Shown: positions 44,774-52,977 of the stretch, in pieces
Layout of the letters: every line of letters begins with the position of its first letter
Numbering within the stretch: the stretch's first letter is position 1
Assembly (NCBI GenBank): GCA_019119305.1
Contig: DWXH01000019.1
Span: 124,001 to 188,000, forward strand
Direction: 5' to 3'
Source: Candidatus Alistipes merdigallinarum
GTDB taxonomy: Bacteria; Bacteroidota; Bacteroidia; Bacteroidales; Rikenellaceae
DNA: 64,000 nucleotides
Program-made: the position numbers and the translations under genes
The notes under the pieces: model-generated
Seen by the model: the letters and a program-made list of their open reading frames with translations, nothing else
What the model was told of the DNA's origin: nothing
The model's database searches: none

Positions 44774-45850
44774 ATGAAAAATTCCGAAAAAAAAGTGACG
44801 ATCAAGGATGTCGCTCAGCTTGCGGGTGTTTCGAAAGGAACGGTCGACCGGGTGATTCACAATCGGGGCGAGGTGTCGGCCGAAAGTCTGAAACGTGTGC
44901 TCGATGTGATCGATCGGATCGGGTATAAGCCGAATGTGTATGCGTCGTTGCTCGCCTCGCGGAGACATTACCGGATCGTATGTCTGATTCCTGATTTCGA
45001 GGCAGGTGAATTCTGGGAAATTGCTTACAAAGGGATTGTAAAGGCTTATGAAGAGTGTCGTGATTTCAATGTGACGGTCGATATCGTGCGGTACGATCAG
45101 TTTCGGTTGGACTCTTTTCGACAGGCCTGCCGCGATACGCTCGATCAAGCGCCCGACGCTGTTTTGATCGTCCCTATGTTCAGTGATTCGGCTTCCGAAT
45201 TCGTGAGCGAGTTACATGCAAGACAGATACCTTTCGTGTTTATCGAATCCAAGTTGCCCGATGCTCCCTACATGGCTTATTTCGGGATGCCGGTGTTCGA
45301 GAGCGGCTATTTGAGTGCGCGGCTGTTGCTTAAGCACCAACGGGCAAAGGAGGTGGCCTGCTTCCGTTTTCATCGAAGCGGCGATGCGCTCAGCAATACC
45401 GCATCGATCCGGCAGCAAGGTTTTTCGGCTTATCTTGAACAGCACGACCGGGGAGCCTGTAAACTGTGGGTCGATTATCTCTATCCCTCCGTATGTGATG
45501 AAAATACTAAAATACTCGATTGTTTTTTCGAAAGGCATCCCGAGGTCCGGCATATAGTGGTTTTTAATTCACGATCCTATATCGTTGCTGAATACCTTCA
45601 GTCGCGCGGAATGAATGATCGGGTTTTGCTCGGATTCGATCCGTTGGAGCGGAATGTAGCGGCGATGAAAGCGGGATATATCGAATATATAATTGCCCAA
45701 AAATGCGAGACGCAGGCCTATCGCGGAGTAAAAGCTCTCTGTAATTATTTCGTATTCAAAGCATGGCCATCGTTAAAAGACAATTATATGTCAATGGAGG
45801 TGTTGACTGCTGAAAATGTGAATTATTATACGGACCTCGCTATCGAATAA
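44774..45850 (+). CDS. LacI-family transcriptional regulator, probable uronate-operon repressor
   Basis: This 358-residue regulator has an N-terminal helix-turn-helix (VTIKDVAQLAGVSKGTVDRV, then IHNRGEVSAESLKRVLDVID) and hinge helix region (YKPNVYASLLASRR). A periplasmic-binding-like sensor domain follows at residues about 60-358. Two of its segments are RIVCLIPDFEAGEFWEIAYK and IIAQKCETQAYRGVKALCNY. It is divergent from uxaC across the palindrome at 44663-44700, so a uronate or 2-keto-3-deoxygluconate inducer is plausible. The ATG at 44774 is used; a TTG at 44765 is in frame. Confidence 0.92.
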   Translation: MKNSEKKVTIKDVAQLAGVSKGTVDRVIHNRGEVSAESLKRVLDVIDRIGYKPNVYASLLASRRHYRIVCLIPDFEAGEFWEIAYKGIVKAYEECRDFNVTVDIVRYDQFRLDSFRQACRDTLDQAPDAVLIVPMFSDSASEFVSELHARQIPFVFIESKLPDAPYMAYFGMPVFESGYLSARLLLKHQRAKEVACFRFHRSGDALSNTASIRQQGFSAYLEQHDRGACKLWVDYLYPSVCDENTKILDCFFERHPEVRHIVVFNSRSYIVAEYLQSRGMNDRVLLGFDPLERNVAAMKAGYIEYIIAQKCETQAYRGVKALCNYFVFKAWPSLKDNYMSMEVLTAENVNYYTDLAIE

Positions 45851-45917
45851 AAAGTATATATGTGGGATTTTTTGTCCCTCTTTCCTTTTCCCCCTCCTCT
45901 CTCTGTTTTATAAAAAA

Positions 45918-45948
45918 TACCGGCAATCCAGAGTCAGTGTTGCCGGTA
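45918..45948 (-). terminator. Minus-strand terminator 277 bases past the AraC stop
   Basis: TACCGGCAA (45918-45926) and TTGCCGGTA (45940-45948) pair exactly; on the minus strand the stem is followed by TTTTTTA, on the plus strand there is no U-run. Confidence 0.8.
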
Positions 45949-46064
45949 CATAACAGGTTAGTTAGCTTTGATCAATTAGGTACTGTAAATTTAGAACTTA
46001 ATTTCGAATTTACCAAATTTTCCTGTGATTTTTCGAAATTCTTGTTTTTTGGTTTAAAATGGAA

Positions 46065-46209
46065 ACCGAACGGGAAACGTTGTCTTTTATATAAAAAATA
46101 GGTAATAGGGATTATTATTTATTATCGCGATTTAATAGATTCTTTCGTTATCTGGTATGTGATATTTTATAGATGATTGTATGAATTATTGTATCGTTCC
46201 CCGTTCGGT
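46065..46209. repeat. Inverted repeat pair flanking 115 AT-rich bases
   Basis: ACCGAACGGGAAACG (46065-46079) matches the complement of 46195-46209 at 14 of 15 positions. No flanking target duplication is obvious. Confidence 0.6.
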
Positions 46210-46224
46210 GTGATCCTTGCTTAA

Positions 46225-47151
46225 TTATATTTGATTGCCGATCCGTATTGTTCGTGCATTTTCGATGGTGTTGTTCGGAACTTCGGTGTCGTTTCCCTCC
46301 GTGTGGCGATGGCGGTAGTGTGAGGGGGTCATCCCGTACTCTTTCTTAAATAGTTTAATAAAGTGTGATGTGTTCGGAAATGTGCATTCGTTGCCGATCT
46401 CCGATATTGATTTGTTGGTCGAAATCAGCAATAAACGGGAGTGCATCAGACGTTGGCGAATGAACCATTTGTGAGGCGGTTCGTAAAAATGTTTGCGGAA
46501 CTCTTTCTTGAACGATGTGAGGCTCCGGTTGCATTTGCTTGCCAGCTCATCGACCGAGATGTCCGAGAAGATGTAGTTTTGAACCGTTTGCTCGAAATTC
46601 TCTTTCATCGAATCCATGTTGCTCAACACTTTGCTCTTCAGACAGCAGTCGTTCTGCGAAAGAATCAAATAGATCAATTCGGTGGTTTTTATCATCTCGG
46701 CCGTAGGATCTGCAAACACTCCCTCTTTCATATACTGACTCACTGTGGCGAAGAAATTTTTCTCCGATGCGGAGGCCGGATAACTCGCGTGGGGAAGGTG
46801 TGTGCATTCCGGACATTTGTGATCGTTTACGATGTGCAGGTGGTAGACTCCGCTCAAGTTGTTCAGAATTCGCGATAGCTGTTCTTGTGTGTAGTAGAAT
46901 ACGATTTGTTCGAAAGGTTTGTCGTTGTCGGGAATATCTTCCGTGTAGTGGTTGCCGGTGCCCATGTAGAACAGCGAACCCTGAGGTATTTCGTAACAGG
47001 TGTCTCCGTAGTAGATGTTTTTCTTTCCCCGAACCACATATCCGATGCTGTGGCGTGCGTAATTGTGTGCTTGGATGCCGTTACGGTCGGACAACATGTA
47101 CTTCATGATCATCGGTTGTTGTGCTTGAGCTGAATCTGATAAACGTGCCAT
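46225..47151 (-). CDS. AraC-family transcriptional regulator
   Basis: This 308-residue protein has an N-terminal cupin-like ligand domain (IGYVVRGKKNIYYGDTCYEI, then PQGSLFYMGTGNHYTEDIPD). The C-terminal double helix-turn-helix (residues about 205-290) contains VDELASKCNRSLTSFKKEFR, HKWFIRQRLMHSRLLLISTN, ISEIGNECTFPNTSHFIKLF and KKEYGMTPSHYRHRH. It resembles the ExsA-type AraC regulators common in Bacteroidota. The target and ligand are unknown; the neighbouring divergent gene is bioA. The ATG at 47151 is preferred to 47244 because the promoter at 47222-47251 would overlap the longer frame. Confidence 0.88.
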   Translation of the reverse strand: MARLSDSAQAQQPMIMKYMLSDRNGIQAHNYARHSIGYVVRGKKNIYYGDTCYEIPQGSLFYMGTGNHYTEDIPDNDKPFEQIVFYYTQEQLSRILNNLSGVYHLHIVNDHKCPECTHLPHASYPASASEKNFFATVSQYMKEGVFADPTAEMIKTTELIYLILSQNDCCLKSKVLSNMDSMKENFEQTVQNYIFSDISVDELASKCNRSLTSFKKEFRKHFYEPPHKWFIRQRLMHSRLLLISTNKSISEIGNECTFPNTSHFIKLFKKEYGMTPSHYRHRHTEGNDTEVPNNTIENARTIRIGNQI

Positions 47152-47221
47152 AATTTCAATTTTTAATGGTTGAATAAAATTTTTAATACAATAGTCATTG
47201 TAATAGTTCCTATTTGCACTA

Positions 47222-47251
47222 CAAATATACAATTTAAAATTCAATATGCAA
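47222..47251 (-). promoter_or_regulatory. Promoter of the AraC-family gene
   Basis: On the minus strand TTG, 19 bases, TATATTTG matches the Bacteroidota promoter, about 70 bases before the start codon at 47151. Confidence 0.65.
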
Positions 47252-47439
47252 CAATATACAGTTTTATTTTTGTATAAATTATTGTAATATTTTATGCAAA
47301 CCTCGCCGTAGATACTTCTGAAGGCCTTTTTGAATACAAAAAATTTTTACCTTTTTTTATACAAAGACCCTTTTTCTCGTTATCGAGGCGAAATCAATCG
47401 AATTTATTTCACTATTTTTACAACAAAGATTAATCCAAA

Positions 47440-48732
47440 ATGAAAAAAGAACCGTCTAAAAATATATTGGAATACGACAAAATTCATTTATGGCACCCCT
47501 ATACTTCTATGAACAATCCGCTGCCGGTCTATCAGGTTCGGCGCGCCGAAGGGTGTTATATCGAATTGGCGGATGGCCGCAGACTGATCGATGGCATGTC
47601 TTCGTGGTGGGCCGTGATACATGGATACAACAATCCGACGCTTAATCTTGCCCTGGAAACCCAGTTGAAGGATATGGCCCATGTGATGTTCGGGGGACTG
47701 ACTCACGCGCCGGCGGTCGAATTGGCCCGGAAACTGGTGGCGATGACCCCGGACGGTATCGAAAAAATCTTTTATTGCGATTCGGGGTCGGTTGCGGTCG
47801 AGGTCGCCGCGAAAATGGCTTTGCAGTATATGCATGCAAAAGGGACTCCCGAAAAAAATACCCTGGCCACGATCCGAAGCGGGTATCACGGCGATACGTG
47901 GCATGCCATGTCGGTGTGCGATCCCGTGACCGGTATGCACTCGATCTTTACCGGGCGGTTGCCGTTGCAGTTTTTTGCCCCGAGGCCCGAAGTGCGTTTC
48001 GGTGAGGAGTGGAATGAGCAGGATTTTGCGCCGATGGCAGAGATTATCGAACGTAATCACCGGAAACTGGCGGCCGTGATTCTCGAACCGATTGTGCAGG
48101 GGGCCGGAGGTATGTGGTTCTATCATCCCGAATATTTGCGTCGGCTACGTGAAATGTGTACGGCTTACGACATATTGTGGATTGCGGATGAAATCGCTAC
48201 CGGATTCGGCCGGAGCGGTCGGATGTTTGCTTCGGAGTGGGCCGGTGTGACGCCCGATATCATGTGTGTGGGGAAAGCGCTTACCGGAGGATACATGAGT
48301 TTTGCTGCGACAATGACCACCGATCAGGTGGCCGATACGATTTCGGCGGGGCCCCCTCCCGAGTTTATGCACGGCCCGACTTTTATGGGCAATCCGTTGG
48401 CATGTGCGGTGGCGAATGCTTCGTTGGAGCTACTGATCCGGCACTCTCCGTTACATCGGATTGCCGAAATCGAGCGATTACTCAAAGAGAAATTGCAACC
48501 GGCCCGAAACAAGCCGCAGGTGGCCGATGTCCGGGTGCTCGGTGCAATCGGGGTGATCGAGATGCATAAACCTGTAGATATGGCCTTTATGCAGCGGCGT
48601 TTCGTTGAAGAGGGTGTATGGATTCGTCCTTTCGGGAAGTTGGTTTACGTCATGCCCCCTTATATAATAAAGGATCATGAGTTGGAGCAACTTGTCGATG
48701 CCATGTTACGGGTCGTGGACGAGTGCGTATGA
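47440..48732 (+). CDS. bioA: Adenosylmethionine-8-amino-7-oxononanoate aminotransferase
   Basis: This 430-residue class III aminotransferase converts KAPA to DAPA with S-adenosylmethionine as amino donor in biotin synthesis. Markers are [32 protein letters not shown] and [17 protein letters not shown]. The phosphate-binding [39 protein letters not shown] and the PLP lysine in [15 protein letters not shown] are present. No other bio gene is nearby, so the rest of the pathway is elsewhere or absent. It may be co-transcribed with the radical SAM gene 57 bases downstream. Confidence 0.95.
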   Translation: MKKEPSKNILEYDKIHLWHPYTSMNNPLPVYQVRRAEGCYIELADGRRLIDGMSSWWAVIHGYNNPTLNLALETQLKDMAHVMFGGLTHAPAVELARKLVAMTPDGIEKIFYCDSGSVAVEVAAKMALQYMHAKGTPEKNTLATIRSGYHGDTWHAMSVCDPVTGMHSIFTGRLPLQFFAPRPEVRFGEEWNEQDFAPMAEIIERNHRKLAAVILEPIVQGAGGMWFYHPEYLRRLREMCTAYDILWIADEIATGFGRSGRMFASEWAGVTPDIMCVGKALTGGYMSFAATMTTDQVADTISAGPPPEFMHGPTFMGNPLACAVANASLELLIRHSPLHRIAEIERLLKEKLQPARNKPQVADVRVLGAIGVIEMHKPVDMAFMQRRFVEEGVWIRPFGKLVYVMPPYIIKDHELEQLVDAMLRVVDECV

Positions 48733-48789
48733 TTGTACTTTCCCGATTCATTTCGTACCTTTGACCCCGATAAATAATATTGTGTAGTC

Positions 48790-49563
48790 ATGAGTACGGC
48801 TTTATATGATCGGGTGATTTTCGGGCCGATCCACAGCAGAAGGTTGGGCCTCTCGCTTGGGGTCAATTTGTTGCCGTTGGATCATAAATTGTGTAGTTTC
48901 GACTGTATCTATTGTGAGTGCGGCTGGGGAGAAAAGGGGGAAAAGTTGCGTTTCAACGATCGGGGAATGGTGCGTAAGGAGTTGGAGCGGAAATTGACGG
49001 AGATGGTCGGAGCCGGAACTCCGCCCGATGTAATCACTTTTGCGGGGAACGGGGAACCTACGCTGCATCCCGACTTCGGCGAGATTATCGAGGATACGAT
49101 CGCCTTAAGGGACCGGATTTGTCCCCGGGCCAAGGTTTCGGTGCTCAGCAATGCGACGCAGATTGGACGGGATAAGGTGCGTGCGGCTCTGTTGCGGGTA
49201 GACAACAACATCCTGAAACTCGATTCGGCCTTCGACCGTACGGTGCGGTTGATGGATCGTCCGCGAGGAAACTATTCCGTTGCCCAAACGGTCGCGAATA
49301 TGAAAAAGTTCGGGGGGCAGTTGATCGTTCAGACGATGTTTTTACGAGGGGAGTTCGAAGGAAGCATTGTCGACAACACGACCGAAGAGGAGGTGGCGGC
49401 TTGGCTTGCGTTGATCCGGGAGATTGCGCCGAGGCAGGTGATGGTCTATACGATCGACCGCAGTACGCCGGCCGAACATCTACAAAAGGTTTCCGTGGCC
49501 GAATTGAAAGAGATTGCGGCTCGGGTAGAGGCATTGGGTATATCTTGTTCTGTGGCCGGTTGA
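48790..49563 (+). CDS. Radical SAM protein
   Basis: This 257-residue protein begins YDRVIFGPIHSRRLGLSLGV and carries CSFDCIYCECGW, a CxxxCxxC cluster motif binding a 4Fe-4S cluster and S-adenosylmethionine. GNGEPTLHPDF and LKLDSAFDRTVRLMDRP match a widespread radical SAM subfamily whose substrate is not established (it resembles the wyosine/YfkAB-like group). The C-terminus (VMVYTIDRSTPAEHLQKVSV) lacks a second cluster motif. It is likely co-transcribed with bioA and the GT87-like gene 41 bases downstream. Confidence 0.88.
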   Translation: MSTALYDRVIFGPIHSRRLGLSLGVNLLPLDHKLCSFDCIYCECGWGEKGEKLRFNDRGMVRKELERKLTEMVGAGTPPDVITFAGNGEPTLHPDFGEIIEDTIALRDRICPRAKVSVLSNATQIGRDKVRAALLRVDNNILKLDSAFDRTVRLMDRPRGNYSVAQTVANMKKFGGQLIVQTMFLRGEFEGSIVDNTTEEEVAAWLALIREIAPRQVMVYTIDRSTPAEHLQKVSVAELKEIAARVEALGISCSVAG

Positions 49564-49604
49564 TTTTTGGAGTGTATCGTATTTGATAGCGAAAAATAGA
49601 ATTT

Positions 49605-50774
49605 ATGAAGAAAATTGCCGATGCGGTAGGAGCATTCTTTTTGAATCGCCGTAACCTTTTTATATTGGGGTTTGTTTTGACGTTTGTCATTACCTTACTC
49701 GAAGTATTGCGCGAAAAGCAGTTCAACTTCTTTACCTTTCAGTTGTCGACCTTCGATTTCTGGGCGGGAGAGGATCCCTATGGGGTTGAAAAGTATGATT
49801 TTCTGTACGGTCCGCTCTTTTCGATCCTTTTTACTCCGTTCGCCTATTTGGGAAAGACTGTCGGACCTTTCGTGTGGAACCTTTTTAATTTCTCGGCCTA
49901 TTTCTGCGCGATCTTTACGCTGCCCCGGCTGACCGAAGCGCAAAAGTGCAAGACCTATCTTTATACGGCGTTGATATTGGCGACGACGCAAATGTCGATG
50001 CAGTTCAATCCCGTTGTGGCCTACCTTTTTGTGTTTGCCTTTACGCTCTTTGAGAAAAACCATCCGCTCTGGGCTATCCTGTTGATCCTTATTTCGGGCT
50101 TTTGTAAAATATACGGAATTTTCGAGCTGGCGTTGCTGCTCTGTTATCCGAAATTCTGGAGAAACCTGCTCTATACGGTTCTGCTTGCTGCTCTGCTTTT
50201 TCTGCTGCCGCTCGTGGCATTGCCCCTCTCTGGGTTTATTCCGCACTATATGCGTTGGGCAGAGGTGTTGGGCCTGCATGTCGATCAGTTCCAGTTTTAT
50301 GCGCTGTTCAACCTCCATCCGGTACACGACCTGTTGACGCCGATTATGACCTACGTCCAAATGGGAACCATAACGCTTTTGGCCATACTTTTTGTGTCCA
50401 ACTATCGGAAATTCGGACGGTTTGACTTTCGGTTGGGCTCGTTGGGAATTCTGATGGGGTGGGTGATTCTGTTCAGCCTGTCGACCGAAAAACATACCTA
50501 TGTCATCGCGCTGCTCGGTTACCTGCTGTGGTATTGGGTGCAAGCACGTAAGACGACTTTCGATAAGGTGTTGTTCTGGGCCAATTTTATTTTGCTGGTT
50601 GCAGTACCGGTCGACCTGATCTGTCCGCCTCCGGTCATGCGTTTCCTCTGTGATACCGTGCAACTGAATATTTGGTGTTTTACGATTACTTGGTTCCGGA
50701 TGATTTACGTAACTTTCCTGAAACCGGATCGAACGGATCTGAAGGAGGTACAGGTAATTGCGGATCCGGTGTAA
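49605..50774 (+). CDS. GT87-like (DUF2029) membrane mannosyltransferase
   Basis: This 389-residue polytopic protein has about 9-10 membrane segments, the first being NLFILGFVLTFVITLLEVLR. In the first external loop, FWAGEDPYGVEKYDFLYGPL contains the acidic residues and the D-x-Y pattern of GT87/DUF2029 glycosyltransferases, followed by LFSILFTPFAYLGKTVGPFV. These enzymes use polyprenyl-phosphate sugars to extend lipid-linked glycans. The acceptor is unknown. It is part of a plus-strand run with the radical SAM gene. Confidence 0.72.
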   Translation: MKKIADAVGAFFLNRRNLFILGFVLTFVITLLEVLREKQFNFFTFQLSTFDFWAGEDPYGVEKYDFLYGPLFSILFTPFAYLGKTVGPFVWNLFNFSAYFCAIFTLPRLTEAQKCKTYLYTALILATTQMSMQFNPVVAYLFVFAFTLFEKNHPLWAILLILISGFCKIYGIFELALLLCYPKFWRNLLYTVLLAALLFLLPLVALPLSGFIPHYMRWAEVLGLHVDQFQFYALFNLHPVHDLLTPIMTYVQMGTITLLAILFVSNYRKFGRFDFRLGSLGILMGWVILFSLSTEKHTYVIALLGYLLWYWVQARKTTFDKVLFWANFILLVAVPVDLICPPPVMRFLCDTVQLNIWCFTITWFRMIYVTFLKPDRTDLKEVQVIADPV

Positions 50775-50924
50775 CGGGAGGCGGAAAATCGAGAAGTGAA
50801 GCTGGCGCCTGGTGTCGGTTTGTAGATCGGCTGGTAGAGGTAAACTTCTGTTTGTGAAGGTTTGAAAAAATATTGAGAACGGTGCTGTTGGGTATAGACC
50901 GACAGACCGGAAAAATATACGAAT

Positions 50925-51743
50925 ATGAAATTGTCTGAAATACGGATTATTTGTTTCTCGCCTACCGGCACCTCGGCGAAAGTTGCAACGGGTGTGGCCG
51001 AAGGAGTCGGGGACATTCCGGTCGTAAAAACCGATCTGACGAGAGAAACGAGCAAAGAGAGTGTGCCGCGGGAGGCACTTGCCATTATTGCGGTGCCGGT
51101 GTATGGCGGAAAAGTGGCTCCGCTCGCTCTGAAGCGGATGGAGCAAATTAAGGGGAATGATACTCCGGCCGTTCTGATCGTCGTTTACGGAAACCGGGCG
51201 TATGGCGAGGCGTTGAATGAGTTGGATGTATGGGCGGGAACACATGGTTTTAGGCCGATCGCTGCCGGAACATTTGTCGGAGAACATTCGTACAGTACGT
51301 CCGAATTCCCGATTGCGCAGGGGCGCCCAAATGAACAGGATATGGCTTATGCTCGGGTTTTTGGAGAAAAGATTCGGCGGAAAATCGAATCCGGTGAGGA
51401 GTTGGCCGCTGTCGATGTGAAACGTATTACTCGGCCGAAACAGTCGTTGCTGTCGTTGATCCGGTTTATCGTGGCTGTTATGAAGTGGCGGAAGCAGCAG
51501 GTTCCGATGCAACGGAGTCCGAAAGTGGATCCGGAACGGTGTGTGCAATGCGGTGCCTGTGCTGCGGTGTGTCCTGTGGAAATTATTGCTTCTGATGGAA
51601 AGACTTTGACGGAGGAGGGGTGTATCAAATGTTGTGCGTGTGTGAAACGTTGTCCGCATCAGGCCCGGAGTTTCGATACGCCGTTCCGACAACTGCTATG
51701 GAAGAATTTTAAGAAGGCGAAAATGCCGCAAACTATCTTATAA
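50925..51743 (+). CDS. EFR1-type protein: flavodoxin-like domain fused to 2x[4Fe-4S] ferredoxin
   Basis: This 272-residue protein has an N-terminal flavodoxin-like domain (residues 1-175; FSPTGTSAKVATGVAEG is the FMN phosphate loop, AIIAVPVYGGKVAPLALKRM). A basic linker follows (RFIVAVMKWRKQQ), then a two-cluster ferredoxin with CVQCGACAAVCPV and CIKCCACVKRCPH. The domain order matches EFR1 family ferrodoxins, thought to shuttle electrons for unknown partners in anaerobes. It lies 20 bases upstream of prfB and is probably co-transcribed. Confidence 0.85.
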   Translation: MKLSEIRIICFSPTGTSAKVATGVAEGVGDIPVVKTDLTRETSKESVPREALAIIAVPVYGGKVAPLALKRMEQIKGNDTPAVLIVVYGNRAYGEALNELDVWAGTHGFRPIAAGTFVGEHSYSTSEFPIAQGRPNEQDMAYARVFGEKIRRKIESGEELAAVDVKRITRPKQSLLSLIRFIVAVMKWRKQQVPMQRSPKVDPERCVQCGACAAVCPVEIIASDGKTLTEEGCIKCCACVKRCPHQARSFDTPFRQLLWKNFKKAKMPQTIL

Positions 51744-51763
51744 TATATAATAAGGAGTGACGA

Positions 51764-52856
51764 ATGATTACGAATGAACAGATTAAAGAGCTTGTAAGAC
51801 GACAGGATTCGTTGAGGAGGTGTCTTTGACGTCGACAACCGACGTATAGCTTTGGAAGAAGAGGAGGCGGTGACGCAAGATCCCGACTTCTGGAATGATC
51901 CCGAAAAGGCGGAAAAGCAGCTGAAAAAGGTTGCATCGATCAAATATTGGATTACTGCCTACGATGAGATCGGTCGGATGATGGGAGACTTGGTTCTGAT
52001 GCCCGATTTTGTCAAGGAGGGACTTTCCTCTCCTGATGAACTTGATGCTCACTATCGGGATACCCTCGAAAAAATCGAGGCACTCGAGATGAGAAATATG
52101 TTGGGCGGAGAAGAGGACCATCTCGGTGCAATTATGGAGATCAATTCGGGCGCCGGCGGGACGGAAAGTCTTGACTGGGCTTCGATGCTGTTCCGTATGT
52201 ATACGCGTTGGGGCGAAGCCAACGGCTATCAGGTCCGCGTGGTGGATTTACAGGAGGGTGACGAAGTCGGTATCAAATCGGTGACGATGGAGTTTGTCGG
52301 GGAGTTCGCTTATGGTTATTTGAAAAGCGAAAACGGCGTGCATCGTTTGGTGCGTCTTTCTCCGTTCAATGCCAACAACAAGCGGCAAACCACGTTCGCT
52401 TCGGTATTTGTCTCTCCGGCGGTCGATGACACGATTGAAATTGTAATCAATCCGGCCGATATCGAGTGGGATACCTATCGAAGCGGGGGGAAAGGCGGGC
52501 AGAATGTGAATAAGGTCGAAACGGGTGTGCGGTTGCGACACTTGCCCTCGGGAATTGTTGTCGAAAATACCGAAACCCGCTCTCAGATCATGAACAAGGA
52601 GAATGCGTTGCGCATTCTCAAATCGAAACTCTATCAGAAAGAACTCGAAAAGAGAATGGAGCTACAGAATGAGCTCGAGGGGCAAAAGAAAAAAATCGAG
52701 TGGGGCTCGCAGATCCGAAGTTATACGCTTCATCCTTATAAGCTCGTCAAGGATCATCGTACGGGGTTTGAAACATCCGATACGCAAGCGGTTCTCGACG
52801 GTGATTTGAATGAATTCATCAAAGCGTACTTGATGAGTAACGGTACGGTCGGATAA
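51764..52856 (+). CDS. prfB: Peptide chain release factor 2 (programmed +1 frameshift)
   Basis: RF2 recognises UGA and UAA stop codons and releases the peptide. The gene needs a frameshift. Frame 1 (51764-51826) encodes 21 residues and ends CTT TGA C; the ribosome slips +1 at CTT (51824-51826), skips T51827, and continues from GAC at 51828 to the stop at 52856, giving 363 residues. The internal Shine-Dalgarno AGGAGG (51815-51820) is placed three bases before the slip codon, as in E. coli. The RF2 signatures are SPF in VRLSPFNANNKRQTTFASVF and GGQ in SGGKGGQNVNKVETGVRLRH. Because slipping competes with RF2 recognition of UGA, the gene is self-regulated. Confidence 0.97.
51815..51830 (+). promoter_or_regulatory. 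prfB +1 frameshift signal
   Basis: AGGAGG, TGT, CTT, TGA, C is the classic recoding site: an internal Shine-Dalgarno, a three-base spacer, a slippery CUU and the in-frame UGA followed by C. Confidence 0.95.
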
Positions 52857-52917
52857 TGCAAGATGGGGAGCGTTGGCGAAATTTTGGATAATGTGTTGCC
52901 GTTTTGTGGTTTAATAG

Positions 52918-52948
52918 TTGTTTTGTCGTGAAAAAATTTTTATATTTA
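52918..52948 (+). promoter_or_regulatory. Promoter of the CotH lipoprotein gene
   Basis: TTG, 20 bases, TATATTTA is a near match to the Bacteroidota promoter, 30 bases before the ATG at 52978. Confidence 0.5.
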
Positions 52949-52977
52949 CACACTAAAAACCTAAAACTACACAGCTT

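Larger units (their letters stand above)
45851..46224. other. Intergenic stretch between convergent regulators
   Basis: This 374-base AT-rich stretch contains a minus-strand hairpin terminator (45918-45948) and a pair of 15-base inverted repeats (46065-46079 and 46195-46209). A plus-strand open frame at 45862-46101 runs through the hairpin and shows no protein character. I see no gene. Confidence 0.6.

Noticed and set aside
45862..46101. A 79-codon plus-strand open frame after the LacI-type gene
   Set aside because: It passes through a terminator hairpin and AT-rich sequence and has no protein-like pattern.
49695..51692. A 665-codon minus-strand open frame covering the GT87-like and EFR1 genes and the gap between them
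   Set aside because: Its His/Arg/Gln-rich composition has no recognisable fold, and both plus-strand genes are clearly real; the open gap is chance.
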